The notes under the pieces were generated by a model, which was not told the origin of the DNA, searched no databases, and saw only the letters and a program-made list of their open reading frames with translations. DNA of 64,000 nt from Streptomyces sp. H27-C3 (lineage in GTDB: Bacteria; Actinomycetota; Actinomycetes; Streptomycetales; Streptomycetaceae). How positions within the stretch are numbered: position 1 is the first letter of the stretch; each line of letters starts with the position of its first letter. Positions 36,491-45,900 of the stretch are shown one piece after another. The position numbers were made by a program, and so were the translations under genes. The DNA is taken from positions 57,311 through 121,310 of the forward strand of contig NZ_JASITA010000024.1 in the NCBI RefSeq assembly GCF_030063415.1, read 5' to 3'.

Positions 36491-36546
36491 TTACTAGGTT
36501 CGAGCCTGACACGTGAAGGGTGCTACTCCGTGAAGCGGAAGGTCGT

Positions 36547-37188
36547 CTACTCCGTGAACCGGAAGGTCGACGTGATCGCGTCGAAGATGTCGAAGAACGA
36601 GTCCGCCAGATCGAGCACCTGGCTGCTGCCCGCCACCAGGGCGACCTTGCCTTCCTCGCCCGGCACCGGAATGAACGTCTGCATCAGTACGACGCGGATC
36701 TTCCGGGTGTCCCCGGGAACCTCGATGTCCTCAATGCCGTACGCCCGCGCCGCCGACCCGACTCCGGGAATGTCCACCGTCGTCACCTTGCGGAAGGTAT
36801 CGCCCTCGCGCTTCGCCTCCCGCACTGCGAGCTGGGCGACGATCGCCTCCGGTGCGGTCGGCAGCAGCTCCCCGGTCTGCGTGCGCGCCCCGACCAGCGA
36901 CACGGTCACCGAGCCGGTGACCGGCGTATCGCCACCGAAGCTCTCCGCCATGCACCCGCAGTACATCGCCCCGGACTGCCAGGCCTCCTGCGCCGACTTC
37001 TTCAGGAAGGCGGTGAATTCGTCCCGGTACTGAGCCAGCTCCGGCCGTGCCCGCACCCGGTCGTTGACCATCTGCCGGATGCTGCTGTCCCGGGACTCGG
37101 GACGTACGTCGAACTCCCACCAGGAATCCGGCACCTTGATCTGAAATCCCCCGCGCTCGATGGTAAGCGCGTCCGTGTAGCGAGCCAT
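36547..37188 (-). CDS. T7SS-associated accessory protein with VPDSW motif
   Basis: 213 aa starting MARYTDALTIERGGFQIKVP DSWWEFDV; the ATG at 37188 is preceded by GAGGAGGGGACGGGGA. It ends LADSFFDIFDAITSTFRFTE, matching the C-terminus of the accessory protein at 19396. The body is predicted beta-rich with no membrane segment. It lies upstream of the Rhs gene on the same strand, with about 108 bases between, and may serve as its chaperone or adaptor. An upstream in-frame extension contains a hydrophobic stretch (GVGFCASLFAVASAGGAAGT), so a longer membrane-anchored form is conceivable but less likely. Confidence 0.7.
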   Translation of the reverse strand: MARYTDALTIERGGFQIKVPDSWWEFDVRPESRDSSIRQMVNDRVRARPELAQYRDEFTAFLKKSAQEAWQSGAMYCGCMAESFGGDTPVTGSVTVSLVGARTQTGELLPTAPEAIVAQLAVREAKREGDTFRKVTTVDIPGVGSAARAYGIEDIEVPGDTRKIRVVLMQTFIPVPGEEGKVALVAGSSQVLDLADSFFDIFDAITSTFRFTE

Positions 37189-37500
37189 GATCCCCGTCCC
37201 CTCCTCGGTTGCCGCAAGCCTACGAGAGTGCGGCCACTCGCCCCCGGGCCCCTCCCGCTTCGCCAGCGACCCGGCGACGAACGTACCGGCGGCGCCGCCC
37301 GCGGAGGCCACCGCGAACAGCGACGCGCAGAAGCCCACGCCCCGGCCCGGCCGCTTCGAAGTGTCCGGGGCCACACTCACCCTGCCCGATTTCACCCCCG
37401 ATCGCCCACCTGGCCGGGCAGGTTCTCCCTGGCGAACCACACGCCCCACGGATACCGTCGTTCTTCTTACCTGAGCCATTGCCCCGACCAGGAGTCGCCC
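37189..37500. other. Divergent intergenic region
   Basis: About 310 bases between divergent genes (minus 36547-37188 and plus 37501). No independent gene is supported. It should hold two promoters. The only notable frame is the possible N-terminal extension of the minus-strand gene. Confidence 0.45.
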
Positions 37501-38157
37501 GTGAATCGCCGCACTTTGCCCGCCGCCATCGCGTTCGCTGCCACCGCAGCCCTCTTGCTGACGGCCTGTGGCGGCGGGGACGAGGAGCCCGAGGCCAACG
37601 ACAAGATCGTGGGCGCCGACACCGGCGACACGAAGAAGAAGGAATCGCCCAGCACGAGCGCGGAGAGCGCCGCCGGGCGGCCTGACCTCACTCTCCCGAA
37701 GGACATCGAAGAGTCCTTCGAGAGCTGGAAACTGGGCGACGAGAAAAGGAACGCAATTTTGGTGGACGCCGGCCACGCCCAGTCCGCCGTCACCTACGCC
37801 GTGGCCAAGGGTGATCCCGAGGCAGCACCGCTCACCTTCTACCAGCAGGGAGATGCTCTCGTCGGTAGTCAGGACTGGGTCAAGTCGATCGTCGATTCCG
37901 GAAAGACATTCACCGGAACTGTTCGCTACTTCTCGCCCGATCTCACTCTCTTCGATGAGAAATCGGCCGCGCTTGTGTATTGCGCCGACGAAACCAAGGC
38001 GTTCAACAAGGACAGGACAACGAGCAAGGTCGAGAAGAGCCCCGCGAGCAAGGATTCGTACGTCCTCTACAGCGCCCATCTTGAGAAGAGCGACGGGGGT
38101 GTCTGGCAGACCACCAAGCTCGACTCGGAGAGGGGCAACCAGAAGTGCACGTCTTGA
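37501..38157 (+). CDS. Secreted lipoprotein of unknown function
   Basis: 218 aa starting with GTG at 37501 (AGGAG eight bases before). A signal peptide ends in a lipobox: AIAFAATAALLLTACGGGDE, Cys about residue 23. A Lys/Ser/Glu linker follows and then a domain with FESWKLGDEKRNAILVDAGH, FYQQGDALVGSQDWVKSIVD and VYCADETKAFNKDRTTSKVE. That layout is common in actinobacterial lipoproteins near T7SS loci. It is membrane-anchored outside the cell. Its end overlaps the start of the next secreted protein by 13 bases, so the two are coupled. Confidence 0.82.
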   Translation: MNRRTLPAAIAFAATAALLLTACGGGDEEPEANDKIVGADTGDTKKKESPSTSAESAAGRPDLTLPKDIEESFESWKLGDEKRNAILVDAGHAQSAVTYAVAKGDPEAAPLTFYQQGDALVGSQDWVKSIVDSGKTFTGTVRYFSPDLTLFDEKSAALVYCADETKAFNKDRTTSKVEKSPASKDSYVLYSAHLEKSDGGVWQTTKLDSERGNQKCTS

Positions 38158-39191
38158 AGCCCAGCCGCGGCCTCTTGATCATCGCGCTTGCTGCTGGAAT
38201 GTGCGCCCTGACGACCGGGACCGCCTCGGCGGGGTGGGGCGAGCCTGACAAGTCCAATGGCGGCGCCAAGACGAGCGGCAGCGAGCAGAACGGCACCCTC
38301 ACCTCCCTGATCAGCTACACCGGCTCCACGCAGGGCGGTTCCGGAAAACCCGGCAACGTAACTCCGGCCGGTAACTGGAAGCCGCCCGCCTGCTGGTATG
38401 AGCCGCGGTCTGCCAAGCAGTTCGCGGAGTACGTGGAAGGCATGTACACGTCCACCATCAATACTCCGGGGCAGCACAGCTATGCCAAGAGTGCCGTCGG
38501 CATGTTCAGAGCCGACTACAAGGAGAAGAAGTACAAGAACTACAACCTCGACAAGGCCGACGAGGGTAGCTGGTGGGTGGCCATCCGTGACGAAGACCGG
38601 TGGCTGGAACCTGCCGCACAAATCTGCAACGAGATGCCCTTCTGGACCGTCACCGGTGTGGCTCCCAACGTCCCCAACGCCATCACCCCACAGGTTCTCG
38701 CCGAACTCGCCTACAACAGACTGCGGCTGCCCGACACCAAGGTCGATCTCGCACCCGAGGCCAACACCAAGGTGAACCTGCCCACCTGGGCCTGGCTCGA
38801 CGAAAGCAAGTTCAAACCGGTCGAGGTCACCGCGCAGCTGAACGTCAACGGCCTCAACCTCCAAGCAACGACCACGGCCGAGCCCGTCTCCCTCAAGTTG
38901 GAGCCCGGCACGAAGGACGCCGCGCTGCACCCCGCTTCCGGCGAGTGCACGTTCAACGCGAGCGGCTCGATCGGTGAGCCCTTCGCCACGGGGCGGGCGC
39001 AGGAGACACCGCCCTGCGGTATCACCTATCTGCGGTCCTCCGGGAATGGGACATACAAGCTCCAGGCGACCGTCACCTGGGAAATCAGCTGGACCGGAAC
39101 CGGAAGCCCCAGAGCGACGCTGCTCCCCAACGGCACCTTCGGCAACGACCAGGCCGTCACGGTTCAGGAGATCCAGACGATCAATCGCTGA
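38145..39191 (+). CDS. Secreted protein of unknown function
   Basis: 348 aa. The GTG at 38145 has GAGAGGGG upstream. The signal peptide is LLIIALAAGMCALTTGTASA, with cleavage after ASA likely. The mature part has NWKPPACWYEPRSAKQFAEY and FWTVTGVAPNVPNAITPQVL, then a C-terminal beta domain with four cysteines' worth of paired context (GECTFN, PPCGITYLRSSG). A truncated relative lies at 30253-30650, so the gene has been duplicated and partly lost. Coupled to the lipoprotein gene, it may work with it at the cell surface. I do not recognise a named family. Confidence 0.8.
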   Translation: MHVLKPSRGLLIIALAAGMCALTTGTASAGWGEPDKSNGGAKTSGSEQNGTLTSLISYTGSTQGGSGKPGNVTPAGNWKPPACWYEPRSAKQFAEYVEGMYTSTINTPGQHSYAKSAVGMFRADYKEKKYKNYNLDKADEGSWWVAIRDEDRWLEPAAQICNEMPFWTVTGVAPNVPNAITPQVLAELAYNRLRLPDTKVDLAPEANTKVNLPTWAWLDESKFKPVEVTAQLNVNGLNLQATTTAEPVSLKLEPGTKDAALHPASGECTFNASGSIGEPFATGRAQETPPCGITYLRSSGNGTYKLQATVTWEISWTGTGSPRATLLPNGTFGNDQAVTVQEIQTINR

Positions 39192-39302
39192 GATGAGTCA
39201 GGAGGAAAAGCGTGACCCCATAGGGTGACACAGCACCCGCTCCCTGATCGCACCACGGCCCGCAGAGGCCGGCTCCGCCTCTCATGGGACCGGCGCTCAC
39301 CG

Positions 39303-39902
39303 TCACGACCAGTGCAGCGTCCCTGCCACCACGTCGAACAGCTCCACCATCCGGTCCGCCAACGGCTCCAGCGGCGTGGAGAAATTCAGCATCAGCCAGT
39401 AGGTGCTCGCTGGGATGGGGCAGTAATACGTGAGCGTAGTGGTCGGCAATGAATTTCCCATTTGGGCTGCAGGGTCGGGGGCTTCCCGCAGCCGCTGGCG
39501 CACGGCCCATCCGGCCACAGCCAATTCCACTACCCTCACGTCGCCGACGTCGTGGTCGAGATGCTCCGCCAACTCATGAGGGTCGGAGCATCTCGGAAAT
39601 TCTTCGGGCGAGGGAATACTGACCAGCAGTGACGAGGCAAGCGGCAACGAGCCGATCGTCAGCGTCGACAGATAGAGCTCGACGCCGCCGGCTTTGTAAG
39701 CTTCTTTCGTCTTCTTCTGCAAGTCCCGCATGAGTTGCTTCTTGATGTGCGGAGCATTGTCCACACCGCGAAACTGCTGATCGGCAAGGGCGACGATGCC
39801 GGAGTCCCGCACATCGGGCGCCAGCGCGAGCTGGAACCAGCCGTCCGGAACGACGAGCGAATAGTCCGTCGGTCGCGACTCGAATTCACTTGCTTGGCGC
39901 AT
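39303..39902 (-). CDS. T7SS-associated accessory protein with VPDGW motif
   Basis: 199 aa. PTDYSLVVPDGWFQLALAPD near the N-terminus and RMVELFDVVAGTLHWS at the C-terminus match the accessory proteins at 19396 and 36547. Between them is VELYLSTLTIGSLPLASSLL, beta-rich. No signal or membrane segment. The ATG at 39902 lies seven bases after the previous stop, placing it last in cassette B. A cytoplasmic adaptor or chaperone for the T7SS substrate of the cassette is inferred from position and repetition of the arrangement. Confidence 0.72.
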   Translation of the reverse strand: MRQASEFESRPTDYSLVVPDGWFQLALAPDVRDSGIVALADQQFRGVDNAPHIKKQLMRDLQKKTKEAYKAGGVELYLSTLTIGSLPLASSLLVSIPSPEEFPRCSDPHELAEHLDHDVGDVRVVELAVAGWAVRQRLREAPDPAAQMGNSLPTTTLTYYCPIPASTYWLMLNFSTPLEPLADRMVELFDVVAGTLHWS

Positions 39903-39909
39903 CGCACCA

Positions 39910-40569
39910 TCACTTCAATAGGTCTGTCGAGATTTCTTTTCCACCGGCATCAAGCGGCACCAGCCTCATCGACGACACCAACTCATCAGTCAGCAAAGCG
40001 AGTTCCTCTGAGCGTTGGATCGCCTCCCAACGGACCGTGGCCACGATGACACTGCTGGTCTCTGGGGGAAAAACCGCGTACTTGATGAACTCGGTAAGGC
40101 GTCGGCCGAATCCCAACATTCGCTTGGTCTTGAGCATCGACTGAACTCGAACTGCCCGCCCGGCCCGGAGATCCGGGTGTGCCACCTCGGGTTCGCCGAT
40201 GACCTCGGCGTTGGCCCACTCAAGCAGTTGCGGCTGGACCTCGGCGGGAGAAGGGCGCGGAACTCCGGGCTCCCCGTAGGAGTCGACCTCAAGGCTGGCC
40301 AGGATCCCTCCTCCCTCGGTGCAGTATGCGGCTACGAGAATAGGGCCGTCCTCGTACGCCTCCAAGGCCCGGTCCGTCAATTCCTTCACCAGGGAAGCCT
40401 CTTGCACAACCATTTTAAGAGGATTGAACTGCGCCACGGCCTTCTTCACCAACGACTCAGCTTCCGCCCTGGTGCCCTCTTGCATTGTCAGGTCCACCCA
40501 TCCGGACTGGAAGTCGAGACGACAGGCGTAGTCGTCGACGAGGGGGTTGCCATCTTCCGGTGTGATCAT
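39910..40569 (-). CDS. T7SS-associated accessory-like protein
   Basis: 219 aa. YACRLDFQSGWVDLTMQEGT at the start and LLTDELVSSMRLVPLDAGGK at the end keep the outline of the accessory family, though the P of the P-x-x-W motif is lost. GPILVAAYCTEGGGILASLE and VIVATVRWEAIQRSEELALL form the beta-rich middle. The ATG at 40569 follows the effector-like gene by 11 bases. The gene uses more A/T at third positions than the flanks, like the rest of cassette B. Role unknown. Confidence 0.68.
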   Translation of the reverse strand: MITPEDGNPLVDDYACRLDFQSGWVDLTMQEGTRAEAESLVKKAVAQFNPLKMVVQEASLVKELTDRALEAYEDGPILVAAYCTEGGGILASLEVDSYGEPGVPRPSPAEVQPQLLEWANAEVIGEPEVAHPDLRAGRAVRVQSMLKTKRMLGFGRRLTEFIKYAVFPPETSSVIVATVRWEAIQRSEELALLTDELVSSMRLVPLDAGGKEISTDLLK

Positions 40570-40580
40570 TTCAGACCCTT

Positions 40581-41942
40581 TCAGCCCAGGAGCGGGTTGA
40601 GGTTGCTGTCCAACGCCAAGCCCCCCAGCGTAACTCCACCGCCGAAGAGCGACATTTTTGTAGCAGTACTCGAGATCTTGTTGACGGCCGGAAAGTCACC
40701 CATCTCCGGAGCCGCGAGCTTGATGTCCTTGAGCTTGGACGCGACACCGGCGTCCACCATGGAGAAGGATTTTCCGGCTCCTACAGCCGCATTCCCTTCG
40801 CCCCGCGCTGCCGTGGCACTCCACGCGGAGTCGTAATTCCCATTCCCAGGCCTGAGCGCCTGCAAGTTCTTACTCCACGCACCCTTCGAGAACGGTTCCG
40901 TGAACGGCTCCTTGAGAGATTTCCAGGCATCCGTCCTATCGAGACGATTCTTCTTACCCGAGATTTGATTGAACTTCTTATTATTTCTGCCGATTTGCCT
41001 CGATGTCTTCGCGGTCTTTGCAAGATCAATGCGCTTCAGCGCCTTGTCTGCGAACTTACCGGCCACCTTCGAGAACGCCTTCCCGACACCCATCATCACG
41101 AATCCGAGTGCCGCCATTCCCAGATCCATCCATTCGGCGTTTCCCTGGAGAACCTGAACAAGTGTAGCCAACGTATTTATCAACGTAGCGATCATGGCCA
41201 CGGCGCCCAACACTCCGGCAAGTGCCTGTCCGATGACAGGAATCCAACCGACCACGAGTGACAGGATCCCGCACCAGGTGGAGATCATCTGTGTGACGTC
41301 TGCGATCGACTTGACAAGAGTGTCCCAGAAGCCGTCCTTGAGGGAATCGTGGGAAATCACGTCGTCAATGGACTCGCGGGCACGCTTCGCCGCGTCATCG
41401 CGAATGCGTTTCGCCTCACCGATCTTCGCCTTGGCCGACTCGATCTCTCCGGTGGCCGCTTTCTTCTTGTCCTCGAACCCCTCCTTGTCCTCGTTCCCCT
41501 TCTTCCCGGACAGGCCATCCAGGCTCTTCTCGGCCGCACCCTTCCGCGTATCTGCGTCCTGAGCATCCTTGAGGGCCGCGTCAGCCATCTCCTGAGCGCG
41601 GTTCAAGTCGGACGCGTAGTTGTTCGGCGGAGCAAGGAGCTTGTCCTGGTGGCTTCCCGCTACCTCTTGAACCTCCGAACCGATCGCGCCGGCTGCGGTG
41701 TTGTATCGCTTGAAGGCAGCCTCTAGCTTCTTGACGCTGCCCTTCGATTTCTCGCGGAACTCTTTCCCCGCATCGCTGTCCCAGGCATCAACGTCGACAA
41801 CGGCCCGGAGATTCTTGATCTGGCGTTCCAGTTCATCGGCAGTCTTACGCAACTGTTTGCCCAGAGCCGCCATCTGATCAGGATCACCAGGGATGGGATC
41901 GCTGTCTGCCACTGGGCTCCAGTCGCGTGGGCGTCCCGCCAT
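40581..41942 (-). CDS. Putative T7SS-secreted effector-like protein, cassette B
   Basis: 453 aa with the same plan as the protein at 20250. The N-terminal signature is RDWSPVADSDPIPGDPDQMA, followed by helical coiled coils to about residue 210. Hydrophobic spans lie at about 225-270 (GILSLVVGWIPVIGQALAGV, LGAVAMIATLINTLATLVQV). A basic segment and a C-terminal region of about 110 residues (KEPFTEPFSKGAWSKNLQAL) of unknown function follow. No toxin motif is seen. Codon usage is unusually A/T-tolerant (ATT, TTA, AAT occur often), which suggests horizontal acquisition. The first of two accessory genes follows 11 bases on. Confidence 0.75.
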   Translation of the reverse strand: MAGRPRDWSPVADSDPIPGDPDQMAALGKQLRKTADELERQIKNLRAVVDVDAWDSDAGKEFREKSKGSVKKLEAAFKRYNTAAGAIGSEVQEVAGSHQDKLLAPPNNYASDLNRAQEMADAALKDAQDADTRKGAAEKSLDGLSGKKGNEDKEGFEDKKKAATGEIESAKAKIGEAKRIRDDAAKRARESIDDVISHDSLKDGFWDTLVKSIADVTQMISTWCGILSLVVGWIPVIGQALAGVLGAVAMIATLINTLATLVQVLQGNAEWMDLGMAALGFVMMGVGKAFSKVAGKFADKALKRIDLAKTAKTSRQIGRNNKKFNQISGKKNRLDRTDAWKSLKEPFTEPFSKGAWSKNLQALRPGNGNYDSAWSATAARGEGNAAVGAGKSFSMVDAGVASKLKDIKLAAPEMGDFPAVNKISSTATKMSLFGGGVTLGGLALDSNLNPLLG

Positions 41943-41945
41943 ACG

Positions 41946-42257
41946 CTACTTCCCCTTTTTCTTAGGATCTTGGGCTCCGCGAATCGCCTGGGCCAACTGG
42001 GAGTCGATCTCCTCATAGGCCTCGGCCGCGGCCTTGGCGATGCCGGCCAACACCTCGACCTCCTTGGTCAACTTTTCGCGGCTGATCTCCCAATTGCCCG
42101 CGAAGTCTTCGAACTTGTCCGCAAGATCATCGTTGCCGAAGTCGTCCCCGTGCTTTTCACCGAGCTTGTCGAGTCCGTCGAACGCCTTCTTGACATGGTT
42201 AAGCCCCTTGCCCATGCTGCGGATCACTTCCAAATCCGCTTTGGTGTGGTCGCCCAC
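41946..42257 (-). CDS. WXG100-like small helical protein, F-NW-R type, cassette B
   Basis: 103 aa from the GTG at 42257 (AGGGA about ten bases upstream; same VGD start as the homologue at 21856). The body shows FDGLDKLGEKHGDDFGNDDL, FAGNWEISREKLTKEVEVLA and YEEIDSQLAQAIRGAQDPKK. The conserved F-x-x-N-W-x-x-x-R replaces the WXG turn. It precedes the DWSP effector-like gene by three bases, the same order as in cassette A. Its upstream border is the terminator of the Esx-like gene. Confidence 0.75.
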   Translation of the reverse strand: MGDHTKADLEVIRSMGKGLNHVKKAFDGLDKLGEKHGDDFGNDDLADKFEDFAGNWEISREKLTKEVEVLAGIAKAAAEAYEEIDSQLAQAIRGAQDPKKKGK

Positions 42258-42289
42258 TCCACCGAGTCCCTTCCGCACTCTGTCACACG

Positions 42290-42330
42290 AAAAAGCCCGG
42301 TGCGATGGACGCAGATCCATCGCACCGGGC
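42290..42330 (-). terminator. Intrinsic terminator of the Esx-like gene
   Basis: A perfect 15-bp stem (42295-42309 with 42316-42330, six-base loop) is followed on the minus strand by TTTTT. It lies 13 bases after the stop at 42343. This is a textbook rho-independent terminator, rare in such GC-rich DNA, and it insulates the small gene from cassette B. Confidence 0.92.
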
Positions 42331-42342
42331 GTCAGCCGGCGC

Positions 42343-42645
42343 CTACTTGCCCTTGACGCCCTTGGCGAGCTCGTCATCCAGGTCCTCGTACGCCTTCGCC
42401 GCGTTCTTGAGGAAGTCAGCCATGCCGGTGAGGCCCTCGATGGTGTCCTTCGCGCCCTTCGTGAACTCCTTGAAGGAGTCCTCGAAGGCTTGCGAGCCCT
42501 TGCTCGTGGTGTAGCCGTTCTTCACCAGACCCTCGATGAACTTCTCAAGGCTGGTGAGCTTCTCTTCGATCTTCGTCTTGGCCGTGTCGACCTGAGTCGC
42601 GGCCTTCCGCATCTCCTCATAAGTGATATCGGCGTCTTTGGCCAT
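42343..42645 (-). CDS. Esx-like WXG100-family protein
   Basis: Exactly 100 aa, the canonical WXG100 length. ATG at 42645. Helix 1 is ITYEEMRKAATQVDTAKTKI, the turn is KNGYTTSKGSQAFEDSFKEF, and helix 2 ends AAKAYEDLDDELAKGVKGK. The WXG tripeptide itself is replaced by a GYTTSKGS turn, as in several EsxA-type proteins. It is divergent from the EccC/EssC-type ATPase, 259 bases away, and has its own strong terminator, so it is likely made in large amounts and is the best candidate for a core T7SS substrate. Confidence 0.82.
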   Translation of the reverse strand: MAKDADITYEEMRKAATQVDTAKTKIEEKLTSLEKFIEGLVKNGYTTSKGSQAFEDSFKEFTKGAKDTIEGLTGMADFLKNAAKAYEDLDDELAKGVKGK

Positions 42646-42904
42646 GAGGCTCACTCGCTTTCTTACGCGCCGCAGGGCCAACCCCCGTGGCTCCCATGAG
42701 GCAGATGGTGTGATCGTCCGTCCGCCTGGGGCACGAGGCTACCTGCGGGGCCTCTGCTAGCACACCCGACCGGGGCAGTCTCTGTCGTGAGCTCCTGCAC
42801 AGCGCTTCGCCACCCGTTGCCATCGGGAAGGGCGCAGCGGATATCGTCACTGTCACTGCGGCGCTCGTTCCGGAGGCGGTCGCAGGTTCCTGGGGAGGAC
42901 GAGC

Positions 42905-45900
42905 GTGCGCCTGACTCTGACCGTCGTCGATCCGCTCGGCGGTGCCAGCGCCGATGTAGTCCTCGACGCCGATCCCGAGTCCTCGGTCGGCGACATCGCG
43001 CGCGAGCTCGCGCGGCACGTCGGGCACGGCGCGGGCGGTGCGCAGATCATCCCGATCGGGAGCCAGCGCGGGGCGGGGGACGGGTCCCCCCTGCTGTACG
43101 TCGACGGGTTCGCCGTCGACGCCTCCGCCACCATCGCCACCTCGCCGCTGCGCGAGGGTGCCATGGTCAGCCTCCACGATCCGGCGGGCTGCCTGCCGGG
43201 CGAACCCGCCGGGCTGGTCGAACTGCGGGTCGTGAGCGGCCCCGCGGCCGGCTCCGTGCACCGGTTCGGTGTGGGCCGTTACGACATCGGCAGCGGCGCC
43301 GGTACGTACATCCGCATCGACGACCCCGAACTTCCGCAGCGCGCGCTGACGTTGTCAGTAGCAACCGATGGCACCTGCCAAGTCGCCGTACAGGGGGACA
43401 AGAAGGGTGTCACGCTCGACGGCACCGCGATCGAAGAGGTCGAGGGCGACGAGTGGCCGCTGGATGCCCAGCTGGCCGTCGGGAACACGCTCCTCGAAAT
43501 CTCCCGCTATTCGCCTCCGGACGCCGCACTCAAGTGGTCCGAGGACGGTGGCGGACTTGATTACAACCGGCCGCCCCGGCTGCGTCCCGCGGACCGGCAG
43601 ACCAATTTCCGGCTGCCGACGCCGCCCCGCGAGCACGAAACCCGGCCGTTGCCCTGGCTGATGGCGCTGTTCCCGCTGGTCATGGCCATCGTCATGGTGC
43701 TGGTCATGGGGCGCTGGTACTACCTGATCATGGCCGTGATGAGCCCGATCCTGCTCTTCAGCAATTACTTCATGGACAAGAAGCACGGCCGGAAATCCCA
43801 CGCGAAGCTCCTCAAGGAATACAAGGAGCACAAGGCCCGCATCGAGAAGGACGCCCAGGAGGCCCTCATCACCGAGCGGTTCGACCGGCGTCGCTCGTAC
43901 CCGGACCCGGCCACCGCGCTGTCGCTGGGCACCGGGCCCCGTACCCGGCTGTGGGAACGGCGGCGTACCGACCACGACCATCTGGTGCTGCGCATGGGCA
44001 CCGGCCTGCTGCCGTCCGAAGTGGTGCTCGACGACCCCGAGCAGGACGACCACCGCCGCCAGGTCACCTGGAAGATCGAGGACGCCCCGGTCGCACTGTC
44101 GCTGAGCACCCTCGGCGTCATCGGTATCGCCGGGCCCGGAGACTCCGCCCGGTCCCTGGGGCGGTGGGCGGTGGCCCAGTCGGCGGTGCTGCACAGCCCG
44201 GTGGATGTGCAGTTCTACGTACTCACCGAGGTCGGCGCACAGAGCAGTTGGGACTGGGTGCGCTGGCTGCCGCACACCCGGCCGTCCGGCGCCCATGACA
44301 CCAATGTGCTGATCGGCACGGACGCCGAGACCGTCGGCGCGCGCATCGGCGAGCTGACCCAGCTCCTCGACGCCCGCCTGAAGGCGGCCAAGCAGAACGG
44401 CAGCAAGGGCGCGGTCTTCTCCGACCCGGACATCGTCGTCGTGTGGGACGGTTCGCGCCGGCTGCGTTCGATGCCCGGTGTGGTGCGGCTGCTGCGCGAG
44501 GGTCCCGGCGTGGCGATCTACGCGGTGTGCCTCGACTCCGAGGACCGCTTCCTGCCCGGCGAGTGCCAGGCCATCGTCGTCGCCGAGCCCAAGCCGGAGG
44601 AGCCGGACCCCAAGGCGCAGAACGTCGAGGCAGCATCCCCGCAGCCGACGGCCCCCGGCGGCTTCCCCTCCTTCCACGCCTGGCACGCGACGGGCACCGA
44701 GGCGCCCAAGGCCGAGAGCGTCCCGATGCTGCGGCTGCGCGTCGAGCAGACCAGTACCGTCCGGGTTCTCGGTGTACGCCCCGACTTCGTGTCCGCCGCC
44801 TGGTGTGCCCGTCTCGCCCGCGCGCTGTCTCCCCTGCGCGACATCAGCGGTGAGTCCGAGGACTCCGCGCTGCCCGCGTCCAGCAGGCTGCTCGACGTCC
44901 TCCAGCTGGAGCCGCCGACCGGTGACGCGGTCGCGGCGCGCTGGCGGATGGGCGGGCAGTCGACGATGGCCGTCGTCGGTGAGTCGTACGACGGGCCCTT
45001 CGGCATCGACATCCGGCGCGACGGGCCGCACGGTCTGATCGCGGGCACGACCGGTTCCGGCAAGTCGGAGCTGCTGCAGACCATCGTGGCCTCGCTCGCG
45101 GTCGCCAACACCCCCGAGTCGATGACGTTCGTACTCATCGACTACAAGGGCGGCTCGGCCTTCAAGGACTGTGTGAAGCTGCCGCACACCGTCGGCATGG
45201 TCACCGACCTCGACGCGCACCTCGTCGAGCGCGCCCTGGAGTCGTTGGGCGCCGAGCTCAAGCGCCGCGAGCACATCCTCGCCGCCGCCGACGCGAAGGA
45301 CATCGAGGACTACCAGGACCTGGTGCGTCGCGACCCCTCGCAGCCGCCGGTCCCCCGACTCCTCATCGTCATCGACGAGTTCGCGTCGATGGTCCGCGAT
45401 CTGCCGGACTTCGTCGCGGGCCTGGTCAACATCGCGCAGCGAGGCCGTTCGCTCGGCATCCACCTGATGCTCGCCACCCAGCGCCCCAGCGGTGTCGTCT
45501 CCCCCGAGATTCGGGCGAACACCAACCTCCGTATCGCGCTGCGCGTCACCGACGGCAGCGAGTCCAGCGACGTCATCGATTCCCCCGAGGCCGGGAATAT
45601 CTCCAAGAGCAACCCCGGTCGTGCGTACGTACGCCTGGGCGCGTCCTCCCTTGTTCCCTTCCAGTCGGGGCGCGTCGGTGGCCGCAGGCCGGGCGCGACC
45701 GATCCGCAGACCCTCGCCCCGTGGGCGGGCCCGCTGGACTGGCAGGACCTGGGGCGCGCGACGCTGCGCAAGCCCAAGTCGCAGGCGCGCGAGGAGGAGG
45801 AGATCACCGACCTCAAGGTCCTGGTTGACGCGGTGCGGGACGCGAACGAACGGCTCGGCATCCCTTCCCAGCACAGCCCGTGGCTGCCCGCGCTGGACGA

